Assembly: GCA_007116205.1 (NCBI GenBank)
Contig: SKIY01000092.1
Coordinates: forward strand, 1-17,511
DNA from: Candidatus Izemoplasma sp.
Lineage (GTDB): Bacteria > Bacillota_I > Bacilli_A > Izemoplasmatales > Izemoplasmataceae
Direction of reading: 5' to 3'
DNA length: 17,511 nt
Under the pieces are notes generated by a model. It was given only the letters and a program-made list of their open reading frames with translations. It had not been told where the DNA came from and ran no database searches. How positions within the stretch are numbered: position 1 is the stretch's first letter; the number at the start of each line of letters is the position of its first letter. This document shows, piece by piece, positions 1 to 7,505 of this stretch. The position numbers and the translations under genes are program-made.

Positions 1-180
1 ATGCAGTATTTATCTCAAGTGGATCAATTAACAAAAACGCATTTAAAGAAAGCAACGCAACTGGTTTTAGATGAAGTCGCGTTTGCAAGTAATACCGCAG
101 CATCACAGCAATATCGTGAAACACTTGCAAAAGTTTATGTGCAACGGGGATTAAAGGAGGTTTATCAGAATGAAAGTTAA
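1..180 (+). CDS. Xanthine dehydrogenase FAD-binding subunit, C-terminal fragment
   Basis: Frame 1 is open from the first base to a TAA at 178-180 and gives 59 residues. The segment FASNTAASQQYRETLAKVY followed by a basic helix matches the end of the CO dehydrogenase flavoprotein C-terminal domain, where an A-S-x-x-Y-R-x-x-L-A pattern is typical. These subunits are usually about 260-300 residues, so the FAD-binding part lies upstream of the window and the ATG at base 1 is probably an internal Met. Its end overlaps the next start by 11 bases, and the next two genes supply the other two subunits of the same enzyme type, which supports the call. It would pass electrons from the [2Fe-2S] subunit to NAD or another acceptor. 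The homologous complete subunit of the second enzyme is at 11142-11981. Confidence 0.8.
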   Translation: MQYLSQVDQLTKTHLKKATQLVLDEVAFASNTAASQQYRETLAKVYVQRGLKEVYQNES

Positions 181-622
181 ATTTGTTTTAAACGGCGTCG
201 AACGTGATTTTGAGGTTAAGGCTGGCGAGTATCTATTAGATACGCTTCGAAAACATAATATTTTAAGTGTAAAAAAAGGGTGTGACGCTTCTAGTTGTGG
301 GGTTTGCACGGTGTTAAAAAATGGTAAACCTGTGTTGTCGTGCTCGATTTTAACAGCGCGTTGTGAAGGGCTATCTATTACTACAGTTGAAGGAGAAAAA
401 GCAGAAGTTGAGAAGTTTTATTCCTATTTTGGGGCTGAAGGTGCTGATCAATGTGGTTTTTGTAATCCTGCAACAGCGCTCACAGTCATTGCAATGAAAC
501 GTGAACTTAAAAACCCAAGTGAATCAGCGATTCGTCAGTATATGGTGGGTAATTTGTGTCGTTGTTCAGGCTATGTTGCCCAAAATAAAGCGATTTTGAA
601 TTACTTGGAGGATCAATCATGA
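170..622 (+). CDS. xdhC: Xanthine dehydrogenase-type [2Fe-2S] subunit (first enzyme)
   Basis: This 150-residue protein is the small electron-transfer subunit of a molybdenum hydroxylase. It has the N-terminal plant-type ferredoxin site (Cys38, Cys43, Cys46, Cys58) and the C-terminal four-helix [2Fe-2S] site (Cys95, Cys98, Cys130, Cys132, in CGFCNPA and NLCRCSGY). The length is normal for the family. It starts at ATG 170 behind a strong AAAGGAGG (153-160), overlapping the upstream FAD subunit by 11 bases and the Mo subunit by 4. It would carry electrons from Mo to FAD in the cytoplasm. The second site reads CNPA where the family usually has C(T/I)PG, and the second enzyme in this window keeps CIPG. 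The symbol follows the E. coli subunit scheme and must not be confused with the XdhC maturation factor at 3602. Confidence 0.93.
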   Translation: MKVKFVLNGVERDFEVKAGEYLLDTLRKHNILSVKKGCDASSCGVCTVLKNGKPVLSCSILTARCEGLSITTVEGEKAEVEKFYSYFGAEGADQCGFCNPATALTVIAMKRELKNPSESAIRQYMVGNLCRCSGYVAQNKAILNYLEDQS

Positions 623-2943
623 AAACAGTAAATAAAGCGATTCCTTCAGTTGATGGTCTTGGTATTATGCTTGGTAGACCGGCTTTTACGGATGATTTGG
701 CGGATGTTTCTTCACTCATTGTAAAGGTGTTAAGAAGTCCGCATGCTTTCGCAAGAATTAAGTCGATTAATAAAGAAAAAGCTTTAAATTTATCGGGTGT
801 TGAAATGGTTTTAACGCATCAAGATTTTCCGAGAAAACCATTTACACGTGCCGGTCAAGGGTACCCAGAGCCATCACCACACGATAAGTTTGTATTAGAT
901 GAATATGTGCGTTATGTCGGTGATGAAGTTGCGGCTGTAGTGGCTAAAGATGAAGAGACTGCAGAGGCGGCGCTTGCGTTACTTGATGTTGAGTATGACA
1001 TTTTAGAGCCGGTTTTAAATTATCAAGAAGCGATGGATCATAAAGCTGTTGTCCATCCTGAACCAGAAATTCATGAAATGTTTCCAATTGGGTTTGAACC
1101 GAAACGGAATATCGCCGCAGCTTATGGTATGGATTTTGGGAATTTAGATGATGCTTTTAGTGAAAGCGATGTCATTATTGAAGAAACGTTTACAACACAA
1201 GCACAAGCCCATGTCATGATGGAACCACATACCGTAAATGCACGCTTAGATGTACAAAATCGCCTGATCATTTATTCATCAACCCAAACCCCATTTCATG
1301 TTCGGCGAATTCTATCTCAAGCCTTAGCGATACCGATGCATAAAATACGAGTGATAAAACCACGTGTCGGTGGTGGGTTTGGCGGCAAACAAGCGATTCA
1401 TGGAGAACTACTCGTTGCTTGGGTTACTTATAAAACAGGTAAGCCAGCAAAAATGGTTTATACGCGAAAAGAAGTGTTTGAATCCTCATATACGCGTCAT
1501 CCTATGACATTGAAAATTAAGTTAGGCGCTACGAAATCAGGTAAACTAAAAGCGATTGATTGGTATGTATTATCAAACACTGGCGCTTATGGTGAACATG
1601 CTTTGACCGTATTTATGGTTGCAGGGTCTAAAGTTTTACCGCTTTACAATAAAGTCGATGCGGCCCGTTTTCATGGTCATGTTGTGTACACGAACCATAC
1701 ACCTGCAGGGGCGTATCGAGGGTATGGTGCTATCCAAGGGAATTTTGCTTTAGAATCCGCAGTGGATATCCTTTGTGAAAAATTACAAATTGATCCGATT
1801 GTGTTCCGCCGTAAAAATATGATTTTAGAAGGAGAAACCTCACCTGTATTTGAAATTATGGGGGAAGGGACTGAAGGTACGGCGATGAATATGGAAACAT
1901 GTAAGCTTGATTATTGTTTAGATAAAGGTCTTGAGTTGATTGATTGGAAAAATAAATATCCTCGGGTACCGCTTGAAAACGGAAAAATAAAATCAGTCGG
2001 TATGGCACTTGCTATGCAGGGAAGCGGAATTCCATACATCGATATGGGCGCGGCTACGATTAAGTTAAATGATGATGGTTTTTATAATTTAACAGTGGGT
2101 GCTACTGATATTGGTCAAGGGTCAGATACTATTTTAGCTCAAATTGCTGCAGAGACGCTAGATGTGCCGATTGAAAAAGTTGTTGTCTATTCTTCGGATA
2201 CAGATTTAACACCATTTGATGTAGGTGCCTATGCTTCTAGTACTACATTTGTCTCCGGAAATGCGGTTTATAAGGCAGCACGCCATATGCGAGAAATGAT
2301 TGTTAAAGAAGCTGCTGAGATACTCGATGTGGATACCTCAGAAATTGTTTTTGGTGGCGATGTCATTTTAGTGAAAAACAGCGAAGCAACAATTTCAATG
2401 CGCGATCTATCAAATCGCATTACCTATAACGAAGACCAAAAACAGTTAACTGCCACAAGCAGTTATTACGGTACAAAATCACCACCACCTTTTATGGCAG
2501 GGTTTATTGAAATTGATATTGATCCAGAAACCGGAGAAATTGATATTGTCGATTATGTCAGTGTTGTGGATTGTGGTGTACCTATTAATATAAAACTTGC
2601 ACAAGGGCAAGTCGAAGGTGGGATTGTACAAGGATTAGGAATGGCACATTTTGAAGTGGTTAAATCATCTAGTAAAGGACAATTGATTACGAATGACTTG
2701 TTAAAATATAAAATCCCTACAAGTGCTGATATTCCGAAATTAACGACAGCGTTTGCCAAAAGCTATGAAGATTCAGGACCATATGGTGCAAAAAGTGTGG
2801 GAGAAATTGGCATTGATACACCGCCTGCTGCATTAGCGAATGCAGTGTATAACGCTTTAGGTGTAAGGATTACAGACTTACCAATAACATCAGAAAAAAT
2901 AATTTTAGCATTACAAAATAAAAAGAATAAGGAGAGTCATTAA
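619..2943 (+). CDS. xdhA: Xanthine dehydrogenase-type molybdopterin-binding subunit (first enzyme)
   Basis: This is the 774-residue catalytic Mo subunit of the xanthine oxidase family, of usual length. The N-terminal third is the a/b hammerhead domain, beginning around GRPAFTDDLA (19-28). Cofactor-binding motifs follow: VGGGFGGK (250-257), GAYRGYG (364-370), DIGQGSDT (497-504), GQVEGG (663-668) and GAKSVGEI (723-730). Glu729 is the expected catalytic base; Glu202 in MMEPHT and Arg367 sit where bovine xanthine oxidase has its substrate-binding Glu802 and Arg880. That makes hypoxanthine or xanthine the likely substrate, by inference. The ATG overlaps the previous stop (ATGA) behind GGAGG at 607-611. 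It completes a FAD-FeS-Mo trio. Some close relatives carry a non-encoded selenium ligand; the sequence alone cannot show whether this one does. Confidence 0.92.
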   Translation: MKTVNKAIPSVDGLGIMLGRPAFTDDLADVSSLIVKVLRSPHAFARIKSINKEKALNLSGVEMVLTHQDFPRKPFTRAGQGYPEPSPHDKFVLDEYVRYVGDEVAAVVAKDEETAEAALALLDVEYDILEPVLNYQEAMDHKAVVHPEPEIHEMFPIGFEPKRNIAAAYGMDFGNLDDAFSESDVIIEETFTTQAQAHVMMEPHTVNARLDVQNRLIIYSSTQTPFHVRRILSQALAIPMHKIRVIKPRVGGGFGGKQAIHGELLVAWVTYKTGKPAKMVYTRKEVFESSYTRHPMTLKIKLGATKSGKLKAIDWYVLSNTGAYGEHALTVFMVAGSKVLPLYNKVDAARFHGHVVYTNHTPAGAYRGYGAIQGNFALESAVDILCEKLQIDPIVFRRKNMILEGETSPVFEIMGEGTEGTAMNMETCKLDYCLDKGLELIDWKNKYPRVPLENGKIKSVGMALAMQGSGIPYIDMGAATIKLNDDGFYNLTVGATDIGQGSDTILAQIAAETLDVPIEKVVVYSSDTDLTPFDVGAYASSTTFVSGNAVYKAARHMREMIVKEAAEILDVDTSEIVFGGDVILVKNSEATISMRDLSNRITYNEDQKQLTATSSYYGTKSPPPFMAGFIEIDIDPETGEIDIVDYVSVVDCGVPINIKLAQGQVEGGIVQGLGMAHFEVVKSSSKGQLITNDLLKYKIPTSADIPKLTTAFAKSYEDSGPYGAKSVGEIGIDTPPAALANAVYNALGVRITDLPITSEKIILALQNKKNKESH

Positions 2944-2944
2944 A

Positions 2945-3568
2945 ATGAAAAAAACAGTTAGTATTATTGTGTTTTACGGTGCCTTATGGGGTGCATTAGA
3001 AGCTTCTTTAGGATATTTATTACAGTTTCCTTTTGTTCCACATTTCTTGAGTGGCTTAGTGATGTTTCCGATTGCTTTGACACTTTTAGTCTCAGCATAC
3101 ACTAAAGTACAATCTTATAAAGCGATGCTTGCAATTGGGGTGATTGCGGCGTCTATTAAAGCGCTTAACTTTTTATCACCGATGCATTATTGGCGCACGG
3201 TGAATCCAATGGTTGCTATTATATTAGAAACGTTAATCGTTGTGGCGGTTGTAGCCGTAATCGTCCGTAAACCAATGCCGCAAAAGATTGTTGCAATCAC
3301 TTCAGCAAGTGTTGCTTGGCGACTTTTATATATGGCTTATATGGGTGGACAGTTTTTGACGACAGGTTTTGTTCATGAGCATTTAGCTTCACCAATATTG
3401 TTTTTAGAGTTTGTTGTGGTGCAAGGAATCTTTTCAGCTGGTCTTGCAGTGATGGTTTATTATAGTTACCAGTTTATCGTCCAACGCGTGCGTGGATTTG
3501 TATATATTCAACCGAGCACTGCTACAGCGATGGTGGTATTAGCGATAGTTTTAACAGTCCTTCTATAG
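2945..3568 (+). CDS. Polytopic membrane protein of unknown function
   Basis: I do not recognise this 207-residue protein with certainty. It is very hydrophobic, with six or seven likely membrane segments (about 4-26, 34-52, 59-77, 87-107, 113-135, 148-175, 192-207). Charged residues sit in short loops such as VRKPMPQK (107-114). The N-terminal helix contains ALWGALEASLGYLL, and WGxxEAxLG may be a family signature. No signal peptide separate from the first helix, no ATP-binding site and no known catalytic motif is visible. Size and topology recall the substrate-binding S components of ECF transporters, but this is only a resemblance. AAGGAG (2929-2934) precedes the ATG, which lies one base after the xdhA stop, so it is cotranslated with a molybdenum hydroxylase and its maturation factor. 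Import of a purine, or of a cofactor precursor, is conceivable. Confidence 0.6.
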   Translation: MKKTVSIIVFYGALWGALEASLGYLLQFPFVPHFLSGLVMFPIALTLLVSAYTKVQSYKAMLAIGVIAASIKALNFLSPMHYWRTVNPMVAIILETLIVVAVVAVIVRKPMPQKIVAITSASVAWRLLYMAYMGGQFLTTGFVHEHLASPILFLEFVVVQGIFSAGLAVMVYYSYQFIVQRVRGFVYIQPSTATAMVVLAIVLTVLL

Positions 3569-3601
3569 TTTGTATTTTATTCACGATGGGAGCGAGACAA
3601 G

Positions 3602-4447
3602 ATGCTTATTTATGATAAAGTTGTTGCGTGCCAAAAAAATAATATTGGTGCGATTTTGGTTACTGCAGTCGCTAAGCAAGGTGAAGGACCTGTAGCGGTT
3701 GGTAAGAAGATGCTCGTCACTGAAAAAGGCGATGCTTATGGGACTGTTGGTGGCGGTAATTTAGAATACTATGCACGAGAAAAGTGTAAAACGTTATTAA
3801 AAACACGCCAACATTTACATGAAAGATATGTTTTAAATGATGGGAAAGTCGTTCCAAACGCTAAAACATTACCGATGATTTGTGGTGGGGTTGTCACCCT
3901 TTATTATGAGTACATTGGTTCTGAGGCATCGGTGTTTATCTTTGGGGCTGGACATGTTGGTCAAGCGTTAGTGAATACGTTAAAACCTTTAAATTTTCAT
4001 TTAACAGTCATTGATGAACGCCAACATGTTATTGAGCAGTTTAAAGGTGCGGATCGATTGGTCCATCAACCTTTTGCGGACTTTATTGATGCAGAAGGCC
4101 TACCAGAAAACAGTTTTGTTGTCATTTGCACACCGAGTCACGAGTATGATTATCATGTGATTAATAAAGTGTTTGAAAAAAAATTAAATCCAAAATATAT
4201 GGGCATGCTTTGTTCACCACAAAAACTCAAAGATTATTTGGCGAAGGCATATGAAAAATTTGGGAAAGATGTTGATTTAAAAAACTTTTATTCTCCGATT
4301 GGGTTAGCACTAGGTGGTGGCAGTCCAGAAGAAATAGCGATTTCAATTGCTTCTGAAATGTTAGCTATTCATCACAATAAAGAACGCATTCAACATATGA
4401 GGGAGGCCGAACATGGTAGTGATTGTTACTGGAAAGATAAACAGTAA
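3602..4447 (+). CDS. XdhC/CoxI-family molybdenum cofactor maturation factor
   Basis: This 281-residue protein belongs to the XdhC/CoxI family, which binds Mo cofactor, helps install its terminal sulfur and delivers it to xanthine dehydrogenase-type apoenzymes. The N-terminal domain has GTVGGGNLE (47-55) and the cysteine motif MICGG (92-96). A Rossmann domain follows with VFIFGAGHVGQA (111-122), and the C-terminal signature SPIGLALGGGSPEEIAISI (231-249) is typical. It is about the size of XdhC and much shorter than E. coli YqeB (about 540 residues). It starts after the longest gap in the window (33 bases), behind GGGAGCGA. Its last 35 bases overlap the NTPase gene, suggesting that the two act together. 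It likely matures one or both molybdenum hydroxylases encoded on either side. Confidence 0.9.
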   Translation: MLIYDKVVACQKNNIGAILVTAVAKQGEGPVAVGKKMLVTEKGDAYGTVGGGNLEYYAREKCKTLLKTRQHLHERYVLNDGKVVPNAKTLPMICGGVVTLYYEYIGSEASVFIFGAGHVGQALVNTLKPLNFHLTVIDERQHVIEQFKGADRLVHQPFADFIDAEGLPENSFVVICTPSHEYDYHVINKVFEKKLNPKYMGMLCSPQKLKDYLAKAYEKFGKDVDLKNFYSPIGLALGGGSPEEIAISIASEMLAIHHNKERIQHMREAEHGSDCYWKDKQ

Positions 4448-4886
4448 TAAAACCACGAAAATGCGACAGCTGTATGAACAAAATCGTTTAGGAGATGGGT
4501 TCATTGCGATTAAAAATATGGTACATGATACCGTCCATAGTTATGATGCAATGCAACTATCAACGGGAGAAAAACACTTACTCATTAAACGAAAGACGTT
4601 TTTTGAAGATGATTTTACTGTTGGGTGTCAAATTGGGCCCTATTTATTTAATGAATCAACACTTTTTCATATAAAAAACACGGTTGAAACGCTATTAAAA
4701 AACAAGGTATCACCTATATATCTTGATGAGATTGGCGTGTTAGAACTTGAAAATAAGGGGCTTCATACCACGGTAGATATGTTGGTGAAAAGTAATACCG
4801 CGTTAGTGTTAAGCATGAGAGAAGATTTAGTAACACCACTACAAAACAAGTATAAGTTTGATGTTCAAAAAATAATAAAAGTTTAA
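4413..4886 (+). CDS. Small P-loop NTPase-like protein, probable Mo-hydroxylase accessory
   Basis: This 157-residue protein resembles the THEP1-like nucleoside-triphosphatase group. The start MVVIVTGKINSNKTTK carries a P-loop-like segment at 7-14, but the glycine before the Lys of GxxxxGK[ST] is Asn12 (codon AAT). A Walker B-like strand PIYLDEIG (101-108) carries Asp105 and Glu106. GDGFIAIK (27-34) and SYDAMQLSTGEK (43-54) look like conserved family blocks. The ATG at 4413 has GAGGGAGG just upstream and overlaps the XdhC-family gene by 35 bases, which favours cotranslation. From position I infer a role in cofactor insertion or maturation of the molybdenum hydroxylases; the exact reaction is unknown. 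Asn12 may weaken nucleotide binding or be normal in this subfamily. Confidence 0.7.
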   Translation: MVVIVTGKINSNKTTKMRQLYEQNRLGDGFIAIKNMVHDTVHSYDAMQLSTGEKHLLIKRKTFFEDDFTVGCQIGPYLFNESTLFHIKNTVETLLKNKVSPIYLDEIGVLELENKGLHTTVDMLVKSNTALVLSMREDLVTPLQNKYKFDVQKIIKV

Positions 4887-4900
4887 AATGAGGGATCGCG

Positions 4901-6205
4901 ATGTATGATCTAGTTATTAAAAACGGATTGGTTTATAGTGAGGAATCGTTTCAAAAGAAACACGTCTATATTGCCAATGGAAAAATCGCTGATATTAGTA
5001 GCGCGGATTATCCTGCAAAAACGTCTATTGATGTATCGGGTTTAGAAGTGCTACCAGGGATTATCGACCCACATGTTCACTTTGCGCTTGATTTAGGCAC
5101 GATTTCATCGAAAGATGACTTTTTAACCGGCTCTATAGCCGCTGCCTATGGTGGGGTTACCACCATTATCGATTTTTTAGACCCAACGGCTGACAGTGTA
5201 AGTGTCGAAAAAGCATATCATAAACGATTAAAGGAAGCCCAAACATCGTGTATTGACTTTACATTTCATGCGACAATAAAAGCGCCTAAAAACAATTTGG
5301 AAGCATACGTGAAAACTGTAAAGACACTTGGACTCCATTCAATTAAATTTTTTACAACCTACTCTGAATCGCATCGTAAAACAAGTGATGAAGCGATTAA
5401 AAAACTGCTTACCCTTAGTAAAAAATATAATTTACTACTGTTAGGACATATTGAAAACGATGCATTGATTCATCATGATGAACGCTTTACATACCGAGAT
5501 TTAAAGACGAGTCGACCAAGCGTTGCAGAAACGGTAGAGGCATTAAAGATGGTTGAATATTTAAAACACAGCGACGGCAAATTGTATATGGTACACGTCA
5601 GTTCTGGAAAAACCCTTGAAGCAATTATTGAGACCGGAAGGTCGCTTTTGGGGAAACAGTTGTTTTTAGAAAGTTGTCCACAGTATTTTACGTTTACAGA
5701 TAAAATCCTTGATTCAAGTCAGGGTGCATTATATACATTTGCACCCCCGGTTCGTTCACAAGCAGAACAAGATTTGCTGTTTAAATATCAGTCATACTTA
5801 CATACATTTGCGACCGATCACTGTGCTTTTAATAAAGAAGATAAGCAAGCGGAAAAATTATCTGATATACCACTTGGTATTGGCAGTATTGAACATAGCT
5901 TTGGTATAATGAGATACCATTTTGGAGAGCATGTTATAAACCGTATGAGTAAATCCGTTGCAACGCTGTTTCAACTGAAACAAAAAGGTAGTATAGCCAT
6001 CGGTAATGATGCGGATATTCATGTTTTTGACCCGACACCGCATACGATTCAAAGCCATCATGGGGGGACAAATTATACGCCTTACATAGGTGTTAAAAGT
6101 GCTGGGCAAACAGTACATACGCTTGTGCGCGGACAGTTTGTAATTAAAAATAAAAAGCTGATCAAGCATCGCGGTAAACTAATTAGGAGTGATTACAATG
6201 GCTAA
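4901..6205 (+). CDS. hyuA: Hydantoinase/dihydropyrimidinase-family cyclic amidohydrolase
   Basis: This 434-residue enzyme of the amidohydrolase superfamily would hydrolyse a cyclic amide or ureide ring. The binuclear metal ligands are all visible: His58 and His60 in DPHVH, Lys149 in HSIKFF (the lysine that is carboxylated in this family), His183 in LGHIEND, His232 in MVHVSSG and Asp306 in ATDHCAF. LESCPQYF (257-264) is a family block. The small N- and C-terminal segments form the usual beta sandwich, ending in ADIHVFDP and LVRGQFVIKN. It is slightly shorter than E. coli HyuA (about 460 residues). SD GAGGGA (4890-4895) precedes the ATG, and the stop overlaps ssnA by 8 bases. In this setting the substrate is probably an oxidised or reduced purine ring or imidazole intermediate rather than a free hydantoin. 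Dihydropyrimidinase or allantoinase activity is an alternative. Confidence 0.85.
   Translation: MYDLVIKNGLVYSEESFQKKHVYIANGKIADISSADYPAKTSIDVSGLEVLPGIIDPHVHFALDLGTISSKDDFLTGSIAAAYGGVTTIIDFLDPTADSVSVEKAYHKRLKEAQTSCIDFTFHATIKAPKNNLEAYVKTVKTLGLHSIKFFTTYSESHRKTSDEAIKKLLTLSKKYNLLLLGHIENDALIHHDERFTYRDLKTSRPSVAETVEALKMVEYLKHSDGKLYMVHVSSGKTLEAIIETGRSLLGKQLFLESCPQYFTFTDKILDSSQGALYTFAPPVRSQAEQDLLFKYQSYLHTFATDHCAFNKEDKQAEKLSDIPLGIGSIEHSFGIMRYHFGEHVINRMSKSVATLFQLKQKGSIAIGNDADIHVFDPTPHTIQSHHGGTNYTPYIGVKSAGQTVHTLVRGQFVIKNKKLIKHRGKLIRSDYNG
6185..6189 (+). promoter_or_regulatory. Ribosome binding site deciding the ssnA start
   Basis: AGGAG ends 8 bases before ATG 6198. An in-frame GTG at 6189 overlaps this site itself, so it cannot use it, and ATG 6198 is the better start. 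Confidence 0.75.
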
Positions 6206-7505
6206 AGCAATCACGAATGTACGTATTTACGATTATCATCAATACATTGATAATGGGTATGTGGTTTTTGATGACACCATTATTGAAGTAGGTGAAATGG
6301 CGGATTTTCAAGTTAAAGGGTACGAAATTATTGATGGTTCTGGCAAATGGTTATTACCTGCATTTGTTGTTGGACATACCCATATTTATTCGACCTTTGC
6401 ACGCGGTTGGATTACCGATTTCAATCCGAAAAACTTTCAAGATATTTTAGAGCAAATGTGGTGGAAGCTCGATCGCAGTTTAAATAATAAAGCCACCTAT
6501 TATAGCGGCATCGTTCATGCGGTAGATGCGCTTAAAAACGGCGTTACTACGGTCATTGATCACCATGCGAGTGGTGCTGATATTACTGGGTCACTAAACG
6601 CGTTGAAAAAAAGTGTAACTGATAAAGTTGGTTTACGCGGACTCTTTTGTTTTGAAACGAGTGATCGTTTTGATGTATTGGCTGCGATTAATGAAAACAT
6701 TCAGTTTCTCACTAACAATAACACTAAAATGGTAGGGAGTCATTTCGGATTACATGCGTCGATGAGCTTATCTGAAGATACCTTAAAACGTGTTTCAAAA
6801 GTTATTAAGCATCACCCGATTCATATTCATGTAGCGGAGAGTGATATCGATCAAAAAGATGCTTTAAATAAGTATAACGAGCGTGTTATTCACCGCTTAG
6901 CGAGACATAAGCTATTAAATAAAGATAGTATTATAACCCATGGATTATATATGGACGAGGCCGAAATGGACTTGGTGAAAAAACATCAGTGTGTGGTTGC
7001 TTTAAATGTCTCCTCAAATATGAATAATGGTGTGGGGTTACCAAATTATCATGCCTTAAAAGCTAAAGAGATACCTGTTATTTTAGGTAATGACGGGTTA
7101 TCAACAAGTATTAGTTCTGAATATTTAACACTTTTATATGCTATGCATTTGAAAGATGCATCCCCAAATAGATTTACATTAAATGATATTCAAAAGATTA
7201 TGCATGATACGTATCGTTATGTTTCTAGGCGGTTAGGTGTTCAATTAGGTAAGATTGATAAAGACTATCAAGCCGACTTTTTATTAGTACCGTACACCCC
7301 ACCAACACCTATTCATAGCGAAAATGCTTTAGGCCATATATTTTATGGCTTGTTGAGTAATTTCAAACCTGAGTCCGTTTACATTAACGGCGTCCAAAAA
7401 GTATCCAATTATCGTGTTTCTGAGTCGCTTGAATCAATGTACAAAGAAGCCCTTAAGGTATCAGAAAACCTTTGGGAAACGATTAGAAATGAGGGAAAAC
7501 AATGA
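6198..7505 (+). CDS. ssnA: SsnA-type aminohydrolase
   Basis: This 435-residue amidohydrolase-superfamily protein matches SsnA of the yge-ygf/SDMH loci (E. coli SsnA is about 440 residues). The opening signature VVGHTHIYSTFARGW (57-71) is characteristic. Metal and catalytic residues are His60 and His62, His211 and Glu214 in HVAESD, His248 in THGLYMD, and Asp299 in GNDGLS. This mononuclear pattern is shared with guanine deaminase and chlorohydrolases, so it probably deaminates or hydrolyses a heterocycle. The true substrate has long been uncertain; ring opening of xanthine or deamination of guanine are both conceivable here. I chose ATG 6198 over the in-frame GTG at 6189 because AGGAG (6185-6189) is well spaced for it. 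The start overlaps the hydantoinase stop by 8 bases (ATGGCTAA). Confidence 0.88.
   Translation: MAKAITNVRIYDYHQYIDNGYVVFDDTIIEVGEMADFQVKGYEIIDGSGKWLLPAFVVGHTHIYSTFARGWITDFNPKNFQDILEQMWWKLDRSLNNKATYYSGIVHAVDALKNGVTTVIDHHASGADITGSLNALKKSVTDKVGLRGLFCFETSDRFDVLAAINENIQFLTNNNTKMVGSHFGLHASMSLSEDTLKRVSKVIKHHPIHIHVAESDIDQKDALNKYNERVIHRLARHKLLNKDSIITHGLYMDEAEMDLVKKHQCVVALNVSSNMNNGVGLPNYHALKAKEIPVILGNDGLSTSISSEYLTLLYAMHLKDASPNRFTLNDIQKIMHDTYRYVSRRLGVQLGKIDKDYQADFLLVPYTPPTPIHSENALGHIFYGLLSNFKPESVYINGVQKVSNYRVSESLESMYKEALKVSENLWETIRNEGKQ

Noticed and set aside
3569..3601. Terminator, promoter or riboswitch in the longest gap
   Set aside because: The 33-base gap has no stem-loop with a T-run and is mostly taken up by the downstream ribosome binding site.
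3602..4447. YqeB-type selenium-dependent hydroxylase maturation factor
   Set aside because: The CGG motif, FGAGHVG Rossmann loop and C-terminal SPEEIA signature fit XdhC, and the protein is only about half the length of YqeB.
6189..6197. GTG at 6189 as the ssnA start
   Set aside because: The GTG overlaps the AGGAG site that is correctly spaced for ATG 6198.
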